A DNA stretch of 52,002 bases from Myxococcales bacterium (GTDB taxonomy: Bacteria > Myxococcota > Myxococcia > Myxococcales > Myxococcaceae): contig JACPVI010000008.1 in the NCBI GenBank assembly GCA_016191815.1, positions 1 to 52,002 of the forward strand. The letters are read 5' to 3'. Position 1 is the first letter of the stretch; the number at the start of each line of letters is the position of its first letter. Of this stretch, positions 1-6,982 are shown one piece after another. A program made the translations under genes and the position numbers. The notes beneath the pieces were generated by a model, which worked only from the letters and a program-made list of their open reading frames with translations, did not search any database and had not been told where the DNA came from.

Positions 1-100
1 CACCGAGACGAACGAGACCGAAGCGAGACGGCGCACGCGAGGAGCGCGCAGCGGAGGCGTGCCGGGGGCACGTCGAGCAGCGCAAGCGACGAGCCGCCGC

Positions 101-133
101 CTGGGCTGCGGGTGTCTTCCAGACATGCGCCCC
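101..133. repeat. Intergenic 33-bp repeat element, copy 1
   Basis: This stretch matches 3934-3966 at all but four of 33 positions. The core contains a small inverted repeat, TGTCT-TCC-AGACA, at 112-124. It lies in the 187-bp leader upstream of the SpoIIE phosphatase gene. Both copies are followed 57-64 bp after the element start by GTACAC (165-170 here). I do not recognise the element; a dispersed intergenic repeat or a shared regulatory site are both possible. Confidence 0.5.
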
Positions 134-187
134 GCAGCGAGCGGATCGTTCGTCGCGGGTATCAGTACACCCCGGGCAGAGCACTAG

Positions 188-2080
188 GTGGGCATGAGGC
201 GCGGACTCTCCTTGACGGCGCGGCTGGTGTTAACCGCCCAGGGGATGGTGGCGATTGCCCTCATCGCCGCTGGCATCGCCTTCTACGCAGTGGCCGACTC
301 GGTGATCACCGAGTCGGTCACCAGCCACATCCAATCGCGCGCCGAGGAGGTCCTCGAGGCGGCGGTGCGCTACCAGCGGGAGCGGGCCCTGGCGGTGCAG
401 ACCTGGGCCGAGGCCGAGGCGATGCAGTCCAGCCTGGACAGCCAGGATCCCAAGTTCGCGGAGGACTACCTCAGGAGGACGCTGCAGGACCACCCCGACG
501 CCTTCGACTGGGCGGCGCTGGTCGGCTCCGATGGGCGGGTGGTGGCCGCGGTGAGGCCGGCCAAAGGCTCCCGGCGCGGGGAGGTAGTGGAATCCGCCCG
601 CGGGCAGCTTCTGGAGTGCGCCTCGCTCGGCGAGGCCAACCGGACCCGCACCGTCGCCGCCAGCTTGGGGGTGAGCCCCTTCCCCAGCCAGCCGGGGGCG
701 CAGAAGAGCGAGCTGACCGTGTCGGCACCGATCATCGACTTCGCCGGAGATCAGGTCGGCGCGGTGACCGCCGCCGTCTCGCCCGTGGGGATGGAGCGGC
801 TGCTCGCCGAGGTGGTGGGCGCGGAGAGCCCCTACCTCCCGCTCCTGTTCGACTCGGATCGCCGGCTGGTGCTCGGATTGCCGGGAGGCCCGAGCCGGGC
901 GCTTTCGGCTCCGTTGTTCTCGGTCCCAAAGGGGGCCGGGGCCACCTCCAAGGCTCTCCTCTTTCTCCCGGCCAGCGGCGAGGTGGGCGCGCACTTGGCC
1001 ATGGTCCAGTCGCGCTCCAAGGACGAGCGCCCCCGCTGGTCGGCGGCGGTGCTGGTCGCGCGCGAGCACGCCTTCGGGCCGCTGGCGCGGCTGAGGAACG
1101 TGCTCTTGCTGGCTTTCGTGGTGGTGCTCGGGCTGGTGGGGCTCCTGACCAGGCTCGGGGTGCGGAGGGTGGCGCGGCCGCTCTCCGAGGTGGCGGCCTC
1201 GATGAGCAAAGTGGCGCAGGGCGATCTTTCCATCCGCCTCACCGACCAGCCGGCCGAGGAACTGGGCCGGCTGGTGCGCTCCTTCAACACCATGGTGGTC
1301 GAGGTGGCCCGCTCGCGGGAGGAGCTGAAGAAGGCCGAGGCGCTGAAGAAGGAGCTGGAGATCGCCCACACCATCCAGACCAGCGTGCTGCCAAGGGAGC
1401 CCAGGCTTCCCGGCTTCGAGGTGGCGGCGCGGATGAAGCCCGCCTCGGAAGTGGGAGGCGACTTCTACGACATCATCCCCGCCGGAAAGGGGTTCTGGTT
1501 GCTGATCGGCGACGTCTCCGGCCACGGGCTGAACTCCGGCCTCATCGGGCTCATGGTCCAGGCGGCCGCCCAGGCGGCCATCACCGGTCGTCCCGACCGC
1601 TCGCCCACCGAGGTCGTCTCGGAGGTGAACCGGGTCATCTACGAGAACGTGCGCCGGAGGATGCGCGGGGACGACTACGTCACCCTCATCGCGCTCCGGC
1701 ACCGGGGAGAGGGGCGCTTCGTCGCCGCCGGCGCTCACCAGCCGCTCTACCTCGTCCGCTCCGAGGGCAAGGTCGACGTGCTCCCCACGCAGGGCCCCTG
1801 GTGCGGACTCTCCCCGGACATCTCCTCGCAGCTCCTGGAGCGAGAGTTCGAGCTCCAAAGAGGCGAGTCGCTCTGGCTGGTGACGGATGGCATCGTCGAG
1901 TCCGAGGGCCCCGGCGGCGAGCTATTCGGCGAAGAGCGGCTGATGGGCTGCATTAGGCAGCATCACAATCGCAGCTCCGAGGAATCGCTCCAGGCGCTCA
2001 TGATGGAAGTAGAAAACTTCACCGCCACGCAGCACGACGACGTCACCGCGATGACGTTGAAAAGGTGCGAAGATGGCTGA
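188..2080 (+). CDS. Membrane SpoIIE/PP2C-type serine phosphatase with HAMP domain
   Basis: Predicted serine phosphatase of a partner-switching pathway; the family dephosphorylates STAS-type anti-sigma antagonists. A first membrane helix lies at about residues 13-36, then an extracytoplasmic sensor-like region to about 300, a second helix (VLLLAFVVVLGLVGLL) at about 303-320, a HAMP linker, the helix LEIAHTIQTSVLP near 392 that commonly precedes this domain, and the phosphatase domain to the end. Metal-binding signatures EVGGDFYDII (about 420), IGDVSGHG and the C-terminal QHDDVTAM are visible. The start is GTG; an ATG two codons downstream (194) is equally possible. It heads a same-strand set with a STAS-like protein and an ATPase, its probable partners. 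The input signal is unknown. Confidence 0.9.
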   Translation: MGMRRGLSLTARLVLTAQGMVAIALIAAGIAFYAVADSVITESVTSHIQSRAEEVLEAAVRYQRERALAVQTWAEAEAMQSSLDSQDPKFAEDYLRRTLQDHPDAFDWAALVGSDGRVVAAVRPAKGSRRGEVVESARGQLLECASLGEANRTRTVAASLGVSPFPSQPGAQKSELTVSAPIIDFAGDQVGAVTAAVSPVGMERLLAEVVGAESPYLPLLFDSDRRLVLGLPGGPSRALSAPLFSVPKGAGATSKALLFLPASGEVGAHLAMVQSRSKDERPRWSAAVLVAREHAFGPLARLRNVLLLAFVVVLGLVGLLTRLGVRRVARPLSEVAASMSKVAQGDLSIRLTDQPAEELGRLVRSFNTMVVEVARSREELKKAEALKKELEIAHTIQTSVLPREPRLPGFEVAARMKPASEVGGDFYDIIPAGKGFWLLIGDVSGHGLNSGLIGLMVQAAAQAAITGRPDRSPTEVVSEVNRVIYENVRRRMRGDDYVTLIALRHRGEGRFVAAGAHQPLYLVRSEGKVDVLPTQGPWCGLSPDISSQLLEREFELQRGESLWLVTDGIVESEGPGGELFGEERLMGCIRQHHNRSSEESLQALMMEVENFTATQHDDVTAMTLKRCEDG

Positions 2081-2130
2081 GTTGGTTTTCGAAGGCAGGG
2101 GCGGTGCAGGCGATGGGTGAAGGTTCCGTC

Positions 2131-2496
2131 ATGGAGCGGGCCGAGTCGGGCTATCGGATTCGGGTCGACTGCACCCAATCGCCGCCGCAAATGGCGATGT
2201 CCGGCTCAGTGCGGGTGACCGAACCGGGAGAGCTAAAGGAGTTCTTCGGCCAGGTGCACAGCGCCCTCGTGGGGTGCGGTGCGTGCGAGGTGGTGGTGGA
2301 CCTTCGCGACCTCGACTTCCTCAACTCGACCGCCTTCAAACCGCTGGTGCACTGGCTGGGCCTGATCGATCAACTACCAGTGGACGGGCGGTACACGGTC
2401 CGCTTCCGCATCGCGAAGGAGCGGCACTGGCAGAAGCCCTGCCTGGGAGCCCTCTCGTGTTTCTCTCCGCTGCTGGTGACGGTGGAGGGGGCATGA
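2131..2496 (+). CDS. STAS-like anti-sigma antagonist-type regulator (slr1659-like)
   Basis: About 121 residues with a STAS-like core: a beta strand VVVDLRDLDFLN followed by STAFKPLVHWL, where STAS antagonists carry the phosphorylatable Ser/Thr. It sits between a SpoIIE phosphatase and an anti-sigma-type ATPase, the classical trio of a partner switch, so it is the likely phosphatase substrate and ATPase partner. It resembles the cyanobacterial slr1659-type regulators, which pair with an ATPase protein; that family assignment is from memory. The ATG at 2131 is chosen because GGTGAAGG lies 7 nt upstream; an ATG at 2113 and a GTG at 2065 are in frame. Its stop overlaps the next start (ATGA). The tail, from GRYTVRF on, is echoed by the small ORF at 3042. 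Confidence 0.75.
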   Translation: MERAESGYRIRVDCTQSPPQMAMSGSVRVTEPGELKEFFGQVHSALVGCGACEVVVDLRDLDFLNSTAFKPLVHWLGLIDQLPVDGRYTVRFRIAKERHWQKPCLGALSCFSPLLVTVEGA

Positions 2497-3023
2497 GGAA
2501 GGACACGGTCAGAGCCGGCAAACTTTCGAACGGGCAAGCGTGGATGGAGGTGGAATTCTGCCCGAGCTGGGGGTTCATCGACGACGCGCGGCGGTTCGTC
2601 GAGGCCTTCTGCTGCCACAGCCGGGTGCCGGCCGAGCGGGCGACCCAGATCGCGATGGCGGCCCACGAGCTTCTGCAGAACGCGGTGAAGTACTCCGAAG
2701 ACGGCCGGGCAGGGGTGAAGCTGCGAATCGATCCGCCGAAGGACTGGGTCGACCTCGTGGTGGAGAACCGCTGCACCGCCTCGGCGGCCAAGCAGCTCAA
2801 GGTGGCGGCGAGCCGGCTGACCAAGGCGGCGGATCCGCTCCAGGTGTACGTGGAGCTGATGCACGAGACGGCGCGGCGGGAGGACGGCTCGGGGCTGGGG
2901 CTGGCGCGCATCCAGTACGAGGCGCAGCTCGAGCTTGAGTTCGCCGTCCGCGGCCGCGCGGTGAGCGTCCGCGCATCGGGGCCGCTCGCCCTGCGCGAAC
3001 AGCCGGCGCGGAAGCGGGCCTAG
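2493..3023 (+). CDS. Anti-sigma-type histidine-kinase-like ATPase
   Basis: A 176-residue protein with a GHKL ATPase fold: the N-box is HELLQNAVKYS (near residue 55) and the glycine box is GSGLGLARI (near 135). It has no dimerisation or phospho-acceptor histidine domain, as in RsbW/SpoIIAB-type anti-sigma kinases. The ATG at 2493 overlaps the preceding stop as ATGA, implying translational coupling with the STAS-like protein; the open frame continues upstream but that part is antigenic noise out of register with the family. Known members phosphorylate or bind STAS partners. Which sigma factor or other output is controlled is not visible here, since no sigma factor gene lies nearby. Confidence 0.85.
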   Translation: MRKDTVRAGKLSNGQAWMEVEFCPSWGFIDDARRFVEAFCCHSRVPAERATQIAMAAHELLQNAVKYSEDGRAGVKLRIDPPKDWVDLVVENRCTASAAKQLKVAASRLTKAADPLQVYVELMHETARREDGSGLGLARIQYEAQLELEFAVRGRAVSVRASGPLALREQPARKRA

Positions 3024-3041
3024 CGAGGGAGCCGAGAGGGG

Positions 3042-3218
3042 ATGGAGCTCAGGCAACCGCAGTACCGAGTCGCGCTGGACCTGGGCGCCCAAGGCGCGCC
3101 GGAGGAGAGCCGCTACCGGCTCCGCTTCCTGGCCGACGGACGCCGCCGGTGGCAGAACGTGAGCCTCAACGCCCTGGCGAGCTTCGCCCCGCCGCTGGTG
3201 ACCATCGGGGTGCTCTGA
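3042..3218 (+). CDS. Mini-ORF homologous to the tail of the STAS-like protein
   Basis: A 58-residue ORF 18 bp after the ATPase gene. Its last 36 residues align without gaps to the end of the STAS-like protein encoded at 2131-2496: both follow RYxxRF, R.WQ, L.AL..F.P.LVT, with 15 identical positions by eye. The first strand (QYRVALDL) also resembles GYRIRVDC at the start of that protein, so this looks like a STAS-like protein that has lost its middle. It may be a functional mini-regulator competing for the same partner, or a remnant of a duplication. GAGAGGGG lies directly before the ATG. No frame disruption is seen. Confidence 0.55.
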   Translation: MELRQPQYRVALDLGAQGAPEESRYRLRFLADGRRRWQNVSLNALASFAPPLVTIGVL

Positions 3219-3238
3219 AGAGCGCAAGGCCGCGCCAT

Positions 3239-3256
3239 GGGCCTCGACTGGGCCCG
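3239..3256. terminator. GC-rich hairpin between convergent genes (candidate)
   Basis: GGGCC and GGCCC arms enclose a loop of about seven bases between the convergent ends of the mini-ORF (3218) and pth (3274). No T-tract follows, so this is only a candidate for a shared terminator. Confidence 0.25.
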
Positions 3257-3273
3257 GCCCGTGCGGAGCCGAG

Positions 3274-3846
3274 TCACCGCCGGTTGTAGCGGTTCATCGC
3301 CGCGGCGAGGCCCTCGCGCACCCAGCACTCGGCGGCCTCGGCCGCCCGGGACAGAAGCTCGGGCAGCGCCTGCTGCTCCTCGCCGGAGAAAGGCGAGAGG
3401 ACGTGGCCGACCACCCGCTCCTTGGGGTTGGGGCCCAAGGGCTTGCCGATTCCGATCCGCAATCGGGCGAAGCCGTCCTCCCCCCACACCTCGAGGATGC
3501 TGTGGAGCCCGTTGTGGCCGCCGGAGCCGCCTCCCAGCTTGAGCTGGAGCCGCCCGAACGGCAGGTCCAGCTCGTCGTGGATCACCAAGACGTCGGCCGG
3601 CTCCACCTTGTAGAAGCGCGCGGCGGGGGCCAAGCAGTAGCCGGAGTGGTTCATGAAGGTCTGCGGCGCGAGCAAGAGCACCCGCTCGCCGCCGACCTGG
3701 CCGAAGGCGATCCGCCCCTCGAACTTCTCCTGCTGGAGGGAGAGGCGAGCGCGCCGGCACAACTCGTCGACTACCCGGAAGCCGACGTTGTGGCGGTCCT
3801 GCGTGTATTCGCGCCCGGGGTTGCCCAGGCCGCAGATGAGCTTCAT
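3274..3846 (-). CDS. pth: Peptidyl-tRNA hydrolase
   Basis: A 190-residue cytoplasmic enzyme that releases peptides from peptidyl-tRNA so the tRNA can be recycled. The N-terminus [14 protein letters not shown] is the family signature; the catalytic histidine is His19 in RHNVGF, and Asn9 and the Asp of [11 protein letters not shown] are present, as are MNHSG and GGSGGHNGL. The ATG at 3846 starts exactly at the signature, so the open frame upstream is not coding. Length is normal. It follows rplY on the same strand after 330 bp, the usual neighbour in many bacteria. Confidence 0.97.
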   Translation of the reverse strand: MKLICGLGNPGREYTQDRHNVGFRVVDELCRRARLSLQQEKFEGRIAFGQVGGERVLLLAPQTFMNHSGYCLAPAARFYKVEPADVLVIHDELDLPFGRLQLKLGGGSGGHNGLHSILEVWGEDGFARLRIGIGKPLGPNPKERVVGHVLSPFSGEEQQALPELLSRAAEAAECWVREGLAAAMNRYNRR

Positions 3847-3933
3847 GTGCGCTCGCGGTGGCCGGGCGCTGGGCCACTCCCCGAACGCCCGGCCGGCAAA
3901 GCCCTCGCGCCTAGCGTTGCTTGCGCCTCCAAC

Positions 3934-3966
3934 CTGGGCTGCGAATGTCTTCCCGACATGCACCCC
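3934..3966. repeat. Intergenic 33-bp repeat element, copy 2
   Basis: Second copy of the element at 101-133, with four differences in 33 bases and the same short inverted repeat (ATGTC-TTCCC-GACAT). GTACAC follows at 3991-3996. It lies in the pth-rplY intergenic region, upstream of pth when read on the minus strand. Read as codons the two copies give LGC(G/E)CLPDM(R/H)P, but no gene encloses either. Confidence 0.5.
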
Positions 3967-4039
3967 CTGCTCGATCCGGGATCTCGCACGGTACACTCAA
4001 ACATTCTCGCCTTGATCGAGCGTCCTTTCGAGGACGTGA

Positions 4040-4140
4040 GGGGTTGACGTGAGCGTTGACGGCGACGGCGACGGCGACGGGGCTGCCGACCAGGTTCACG
4101 TCGCCGTCCACGACCACGTTCACGTCAGCGACAACGTTTT
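4040..4140. repeat. Degenerate GAC/GTC-type short tandem repeat region
   Basis: The 330-bp gap between pth and rplY (3847-4176) holds no credible gene. Its centre is built of short units such as GACGGC and TTCACGTC. GACGGC is repeated near 4058-4078, and GACGTGAGCGT and ACGTTCACGTC form an imperfect inverted pair about 70 bp apart. The rest of the gap carries the 33-bp element; no clear promoter or terminator was recognised. Confidence 0.45.
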
Positions 4141-4176
4141 GGCTCGCGGCCAATCCGAGTCTGTCTTGTTCCGGCG

Positions 4177-4938
4177 CTACTTCTTCTTCTTCTCTTCCTT
4201 CTTGGCAGGGGCCGCCGGAGCCGCGCCTGCGGCCGGCACCGCACCCGCCGCGGGTGCCGCTCCCGGGGCGGCTGGAGCCGCGCCCGCCGCCGGAGCCGCG
4301 CCCGGAGCCGCCGCCACCGCGCCCTCAGGGGTGACGCCCGGTGCCGCCGCCGCCGGAGCTACCACCTCTTCCTTCTCGGGCACCGCCACCACCGCGATGG
4401 TGTAGTTGATGCTCGTCTTCACCTCGACGCCCTTGGGCAGCACCAACTCGTTGATGTGGAGCGCCTGGGCCATCTTGAGGGAGGTGACGTCGGCTTCGAT
4501 CTTCTCCGGGATCGCGGTGGCCAGCGCAAAGACCTCGATCTCGCGCCGCATCACGGTGAGGATGCCGCCCGCGGTGACTCCTTCGGGCTTGCCAGTCAGC
4601 TCGATGGGCACCTTCACCTTGACCTTCTCGTCCTCCTTCACCGCGAGGAAGTCCGCGTGGAGCAGGTCGCGGCTCAGCGGATCGAGCTGGAACTCCTTGA
4701 GCAAGACCAACCGCTCGGGCTGGCCGTCGAGCTTGAGGCTGATGAGGGTGTTGAGCTTCTGCCTGCTGGACACGGCCTGCTTCACCGCGAGCGGGCTGAC
4801 CGCGATCTGCGCCGGCTTCTCGAGGTGCCTGCCATAGACCACCGCCGGGATCAGCCCGCTGGAGCGCAGGCGGCGGGAGAAGCCCTTGCCCGCGCCATCG
4901 CGCGCCTTTGCCTCGAGGACAGGTCGGTTCTGAGCCAT
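4177..4938 (-). CDS. rplY: 50S ribosomal protein L25/general stress protein Ctc
   Basis: A 253-residue L25 of the long (CTC/TL5) type that binds 5S rRNA. The N-terminal L25 domain runs to about residue 95 (SRRLRSSGLIPAVVYG, then LKEFQLDPLSRDLLHADF), followed by the TL5 C-terminal domain to about 190 (VKVKVPIELTGKPEGV, ALHINELVLPKGVEV). The remaining sixty or so residues are an Ala/Pro/Gly low-complexity tail ending in a run of Lys and Glu, a type of extension seen on this protein in some GC-rich bacteria. The ATG at 4938 has AAAGGA 7-8 nt upstream; the longer open frame is not used. Confidence 0.95.
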   Translation of the reverse strand: MAQNRPVLEAKARDGAGKGFSRRLRSSGLIPAVVYGRHLEKPAQIAVSPLAVKQAVSSRQKLNTLISLKLDGQPERLVLLKEFQLDPLSRDLLHADFLAVKEDEKVKVKVPIELTGKPEGVTAGGILTVMRREIEVFALATAIPEKIEADVTSLKMAQALHINELVLPKGVEVKTSINYTIAVVAVPEKEEVVAPAAAAPGVTPEGAVAAAPGAAPAAGAAPAAPGAAPAAGAVPAAGAAPAAPAKKEEKKKK

Positions 4939-5087
4939 GGCGATTCCTTTCGCTGTCGGCATAACGGCGATCCCCGGCATCCCGCCGCCTGGCGGGCCCC
5001 GAAGTCGGTCGCTGGCCGCCTTTGTTTGGGGCGCTATTGCACCGGCAGGCCGCCCAAGTCAAGGCACAGCTTCGCCCTGGAGCGGGG

Positions 5088-5297
5088 CTACGGCTTGCTC
5101 CTCCAGCCGCCGATCAGGAAAGGGAGTCCGCCGAGCACCATCACGCCTCCCCACCACAGAGAGGGGCGGGTATGGGAGAGCACGGTGGGCCTCGTCTCGA
5201 GAAGGGCGCCGCTCCCCAGCACGATGGCGCCGTAGACGATGAGCATGGCGCCGACGAAGAACCAGATGGAGAGCGGCTCGGCCGGCTTGTCACTCAT
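5088..5297 (-). CDS. Small two-helix membrane protein beside a sodium symporter
   Basis: A 69-residue protein with two predicted membrane helices (about residues 11-29 and 48-63) joined by a short polar loop. It starts 9 bp after the symporter stop, with a ribosome-binding site (GGTGAAGG) that overlaps that stop, so the two are surely co-transcribed and perhaps coupled. Two characterised members of the same transporter family, ActP and PanF, also travel with a small membrane protein (YjcH, YhdT); by analogy this may be an accessory subunit, which is inference. I do not recognise the family by sequence. Confidence 0.7.
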   Translation of the reverse strand: MSDKPAEPLSIWFFVGAMLIVYGAIVLGSGALLETRPTVLSHTRPSLWWGGVMVLGGLPFLIGGWRSKP

Positions 5298-5306
5298 GGG
5301 GCACCT

Positions 5307-6980
5307 TCACCAGAAATAGACGTTGAGCGCGATCAGCGCGGCGACGGAGACGGCGGCCCAGAACGGGGGCCTCGAAAGGAGCGGCGCCTTTTCTTCCTTG
5401 CCCGCCTCGGTGAGGCCCTTCACCAGGCCCAATAGCTCGGAGTCTGGCTTGGGCTTGGTGAGGAGGCTCAGGCCCACGGTGAGCGCGAAGCACACCACCC
5501 AGGCCCAGGTGGCCTGCCAGAGGTTTCGCGACATGTCGCTCGGGGCCTCGGAGAAGGTGAGCGCCTTGGAGACGGTGGAGGAGAACAGGCCGAGCTTGAA
5601 GCCGAGGAAGATGGAGAAGGAGGCCGCCATTCCGGCGATGAGGCCAAAGAAGGCGCCGGAGGAGGTGGTGCGCTTCCAGAACATGCCCAAGAGCATGGTG
5701 GCGAAGAGCGGCGCGTTCACCCAGCTGAAGATGGCCTGGATGTAATCCATGATGGTGTTGAAGCGCATCGCCAGGTAGGCGGTGCCCACCGAGAGGACGA
5801 TGCCCGCCACGGTGGTGATCCGGCCCACCGCCACGAGGTGCTGGTCGGAGGCGTCTTTTCGGAAGAGCACCCGGTAGATGTCGTAGGTCCACACGGTGTT
5901 GAAGGCGCTCACGTTGCCCGCCTGGCCGGCCATGAAGCCGGCGAGGAGCGCGGTGATGCCCAACCCCACCAAGCCCGAGGGGTAGTAGCGGGCGATCAGC
6001 ATCGGGAGCGCGGTGTCGTTCCACGGCTCGCCGGTGATGGGGTGGGGGAGGAGCTGGAAGTCGGCCGCCGAGCGCGAGAGCCTGAAGGCCACCAGCCCCG
6101 CCACCACGATGATGAAGGGCAGGGCCATCTTGAAGAACGAGGCGACGATCGGGGTGAGGCGGGCGGCGCGCAGGTCCTTCGAAGAGAAGGCGCGCTGGAC
6201 CACCAGGAAGTCGGTGGTCCAGTAGCCGAACGAGAGGACGAAGCCCAGGCCCATTACGATGCCGGCCCAGGTGACGCCCATCGCGTTCTCTGAAGGATCC
6301 GAGGTGGTGGCCCACAGCCGCCCCATCTCCTCGGGGAGCCCGCTGAAGACCGCAGAGAACCCGCCCAACTCGGTCGCGCCCAGGATGGCCACCAGGAAGA
6401 GGCCGAACCAGATGAGGAAGAACTGGACGATCTCGGTGAAGATGGCGCTGAGCAGGCCGCCCAGGGCGATGTAGCTCCCCACCGCGAGGGCGGAGACCCA
6501 CATCGAGAGGTGCCAGTTCCAGCCGAGGATGGTCCGCAAGACGAGGGCCATCAGGTAGAGGTTGATGCCCGACATGAGCAGGGTCATCACGCCGAAGGTG
6601 GCGGCGTTGAGCAGGCGGCTCCGCTCGTCGAAGCGGAGGCTCAAATACCCGGGCACCGAGCTGATCCGGCTCGAGTAGTAGAAGGGCATCATGTACAGCC
6701 CGAGGAAGAGCATCGCCGGGATGGCGCCCACCCAGTAGAAGTGGGAGACGAACATCCCGTACTTCATCGTCCCGCCGGTCCACCCGAGGATCTCCAGCGC
6801 GCCCAGGTTGGCGGAGAGGAAGGCCAGCCCGGCCACCCAGCTCGAGTTGCGCCGGCCGGCCATGAAGAAGCCCTGGCCGGTGGTGGTGAAGCGGCGGAGG
6901 TACAGGCCGATCCCGATGATGAACGCGAAGTAGAGGACGATGATCAGCCAGTCGACCCAGGAGAGCGAGACGGCGTTCAT
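5307..6980 (-). CDS. Sodium:solute symporter (SSS/SLC5 family)
   Basis: A 557-residue inner-membrane transporter with about 13-14 hydrophobic helices that would import a solute with Na+. Family signatures include the first helix region (WLIIVLYFAFIIGIGLYL), GFFMAGRRNSSW after it, FMPFYY-type loop residues near 95 and AGFMAGQAGNVSAFNT near 330. The sequence looks closest to the sugar/inositol-type (SLC5) branch, but the substrate cannot be assigned. The ATG at 6980 begins 2 bp after the stop of the upstream outer-membrane protein gene; the open frame continues upstream without family similarity. The small membrane protein follows in the same operon. Confidence 0.93.
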   Translation of the reverse strand: MNAVSLSWVDWLIIVLYFAFIIGIGLYLRRFTTTGQGFFMAGRRNSSWVAGLAFLSANLGALEILGWTGGTMKYGMFVSHFYWVGAIPAMLFLGLYMMPFYYSSRISSVPGYLSLRFDERSRLLNAATFGVMTLLMSGINLYLMALVLRTILGWNWHLSMWVSALAVGSYIALGGLLSAIFTEIVQFFLIWFGLFLVAILGATELGGFSAVFSGLPEEMGRLWATTSDPSENAMGVTWAGIVMGLGFVLSFGYWTTDFLVVQRAFSSKDLRAARLTPIVASFFKMALPFIIVVAGLVAFRLSRSAADFQLLPHPITGEPWNDTALPMLIARYYPSGLVGLGITALLAGFMAGQAGNVSAFNTVWTYDIYRVLFRKDASDQHLVAVGRITTVAGIVLSVGTAYLAMRFNTIMDYIQAIFSWVNAPLFATMLLGMFWKRTTSSGAFFGLIAGMAASFSIFLGFKLGLFSSTVSKALTFSEAPSDMSRNLWQATWAWVVCFALTVGLSLLTKPKPDSELLGLVKGLTEAGKEEKAPLLSRPPFWAAVSVAALIALNVYFW

Positions 6981-6982
6981 GG

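Noticed and set aside
112-1956. 614-codon open frame overlapping the SpoIIE gene in another frame
   Set aside because: Gly/Arg/Ala-rich product without domain motifs; the 188 frame has a complete phosphatase domain.
3911-4153. 80-codon minus-strand ORF with Val/Asp/Asn repeats between pth and rplY
   Set aside because: It is simply the translation of the short-word repeat region and part of the 33-bp element, with no ribosome-binding site.
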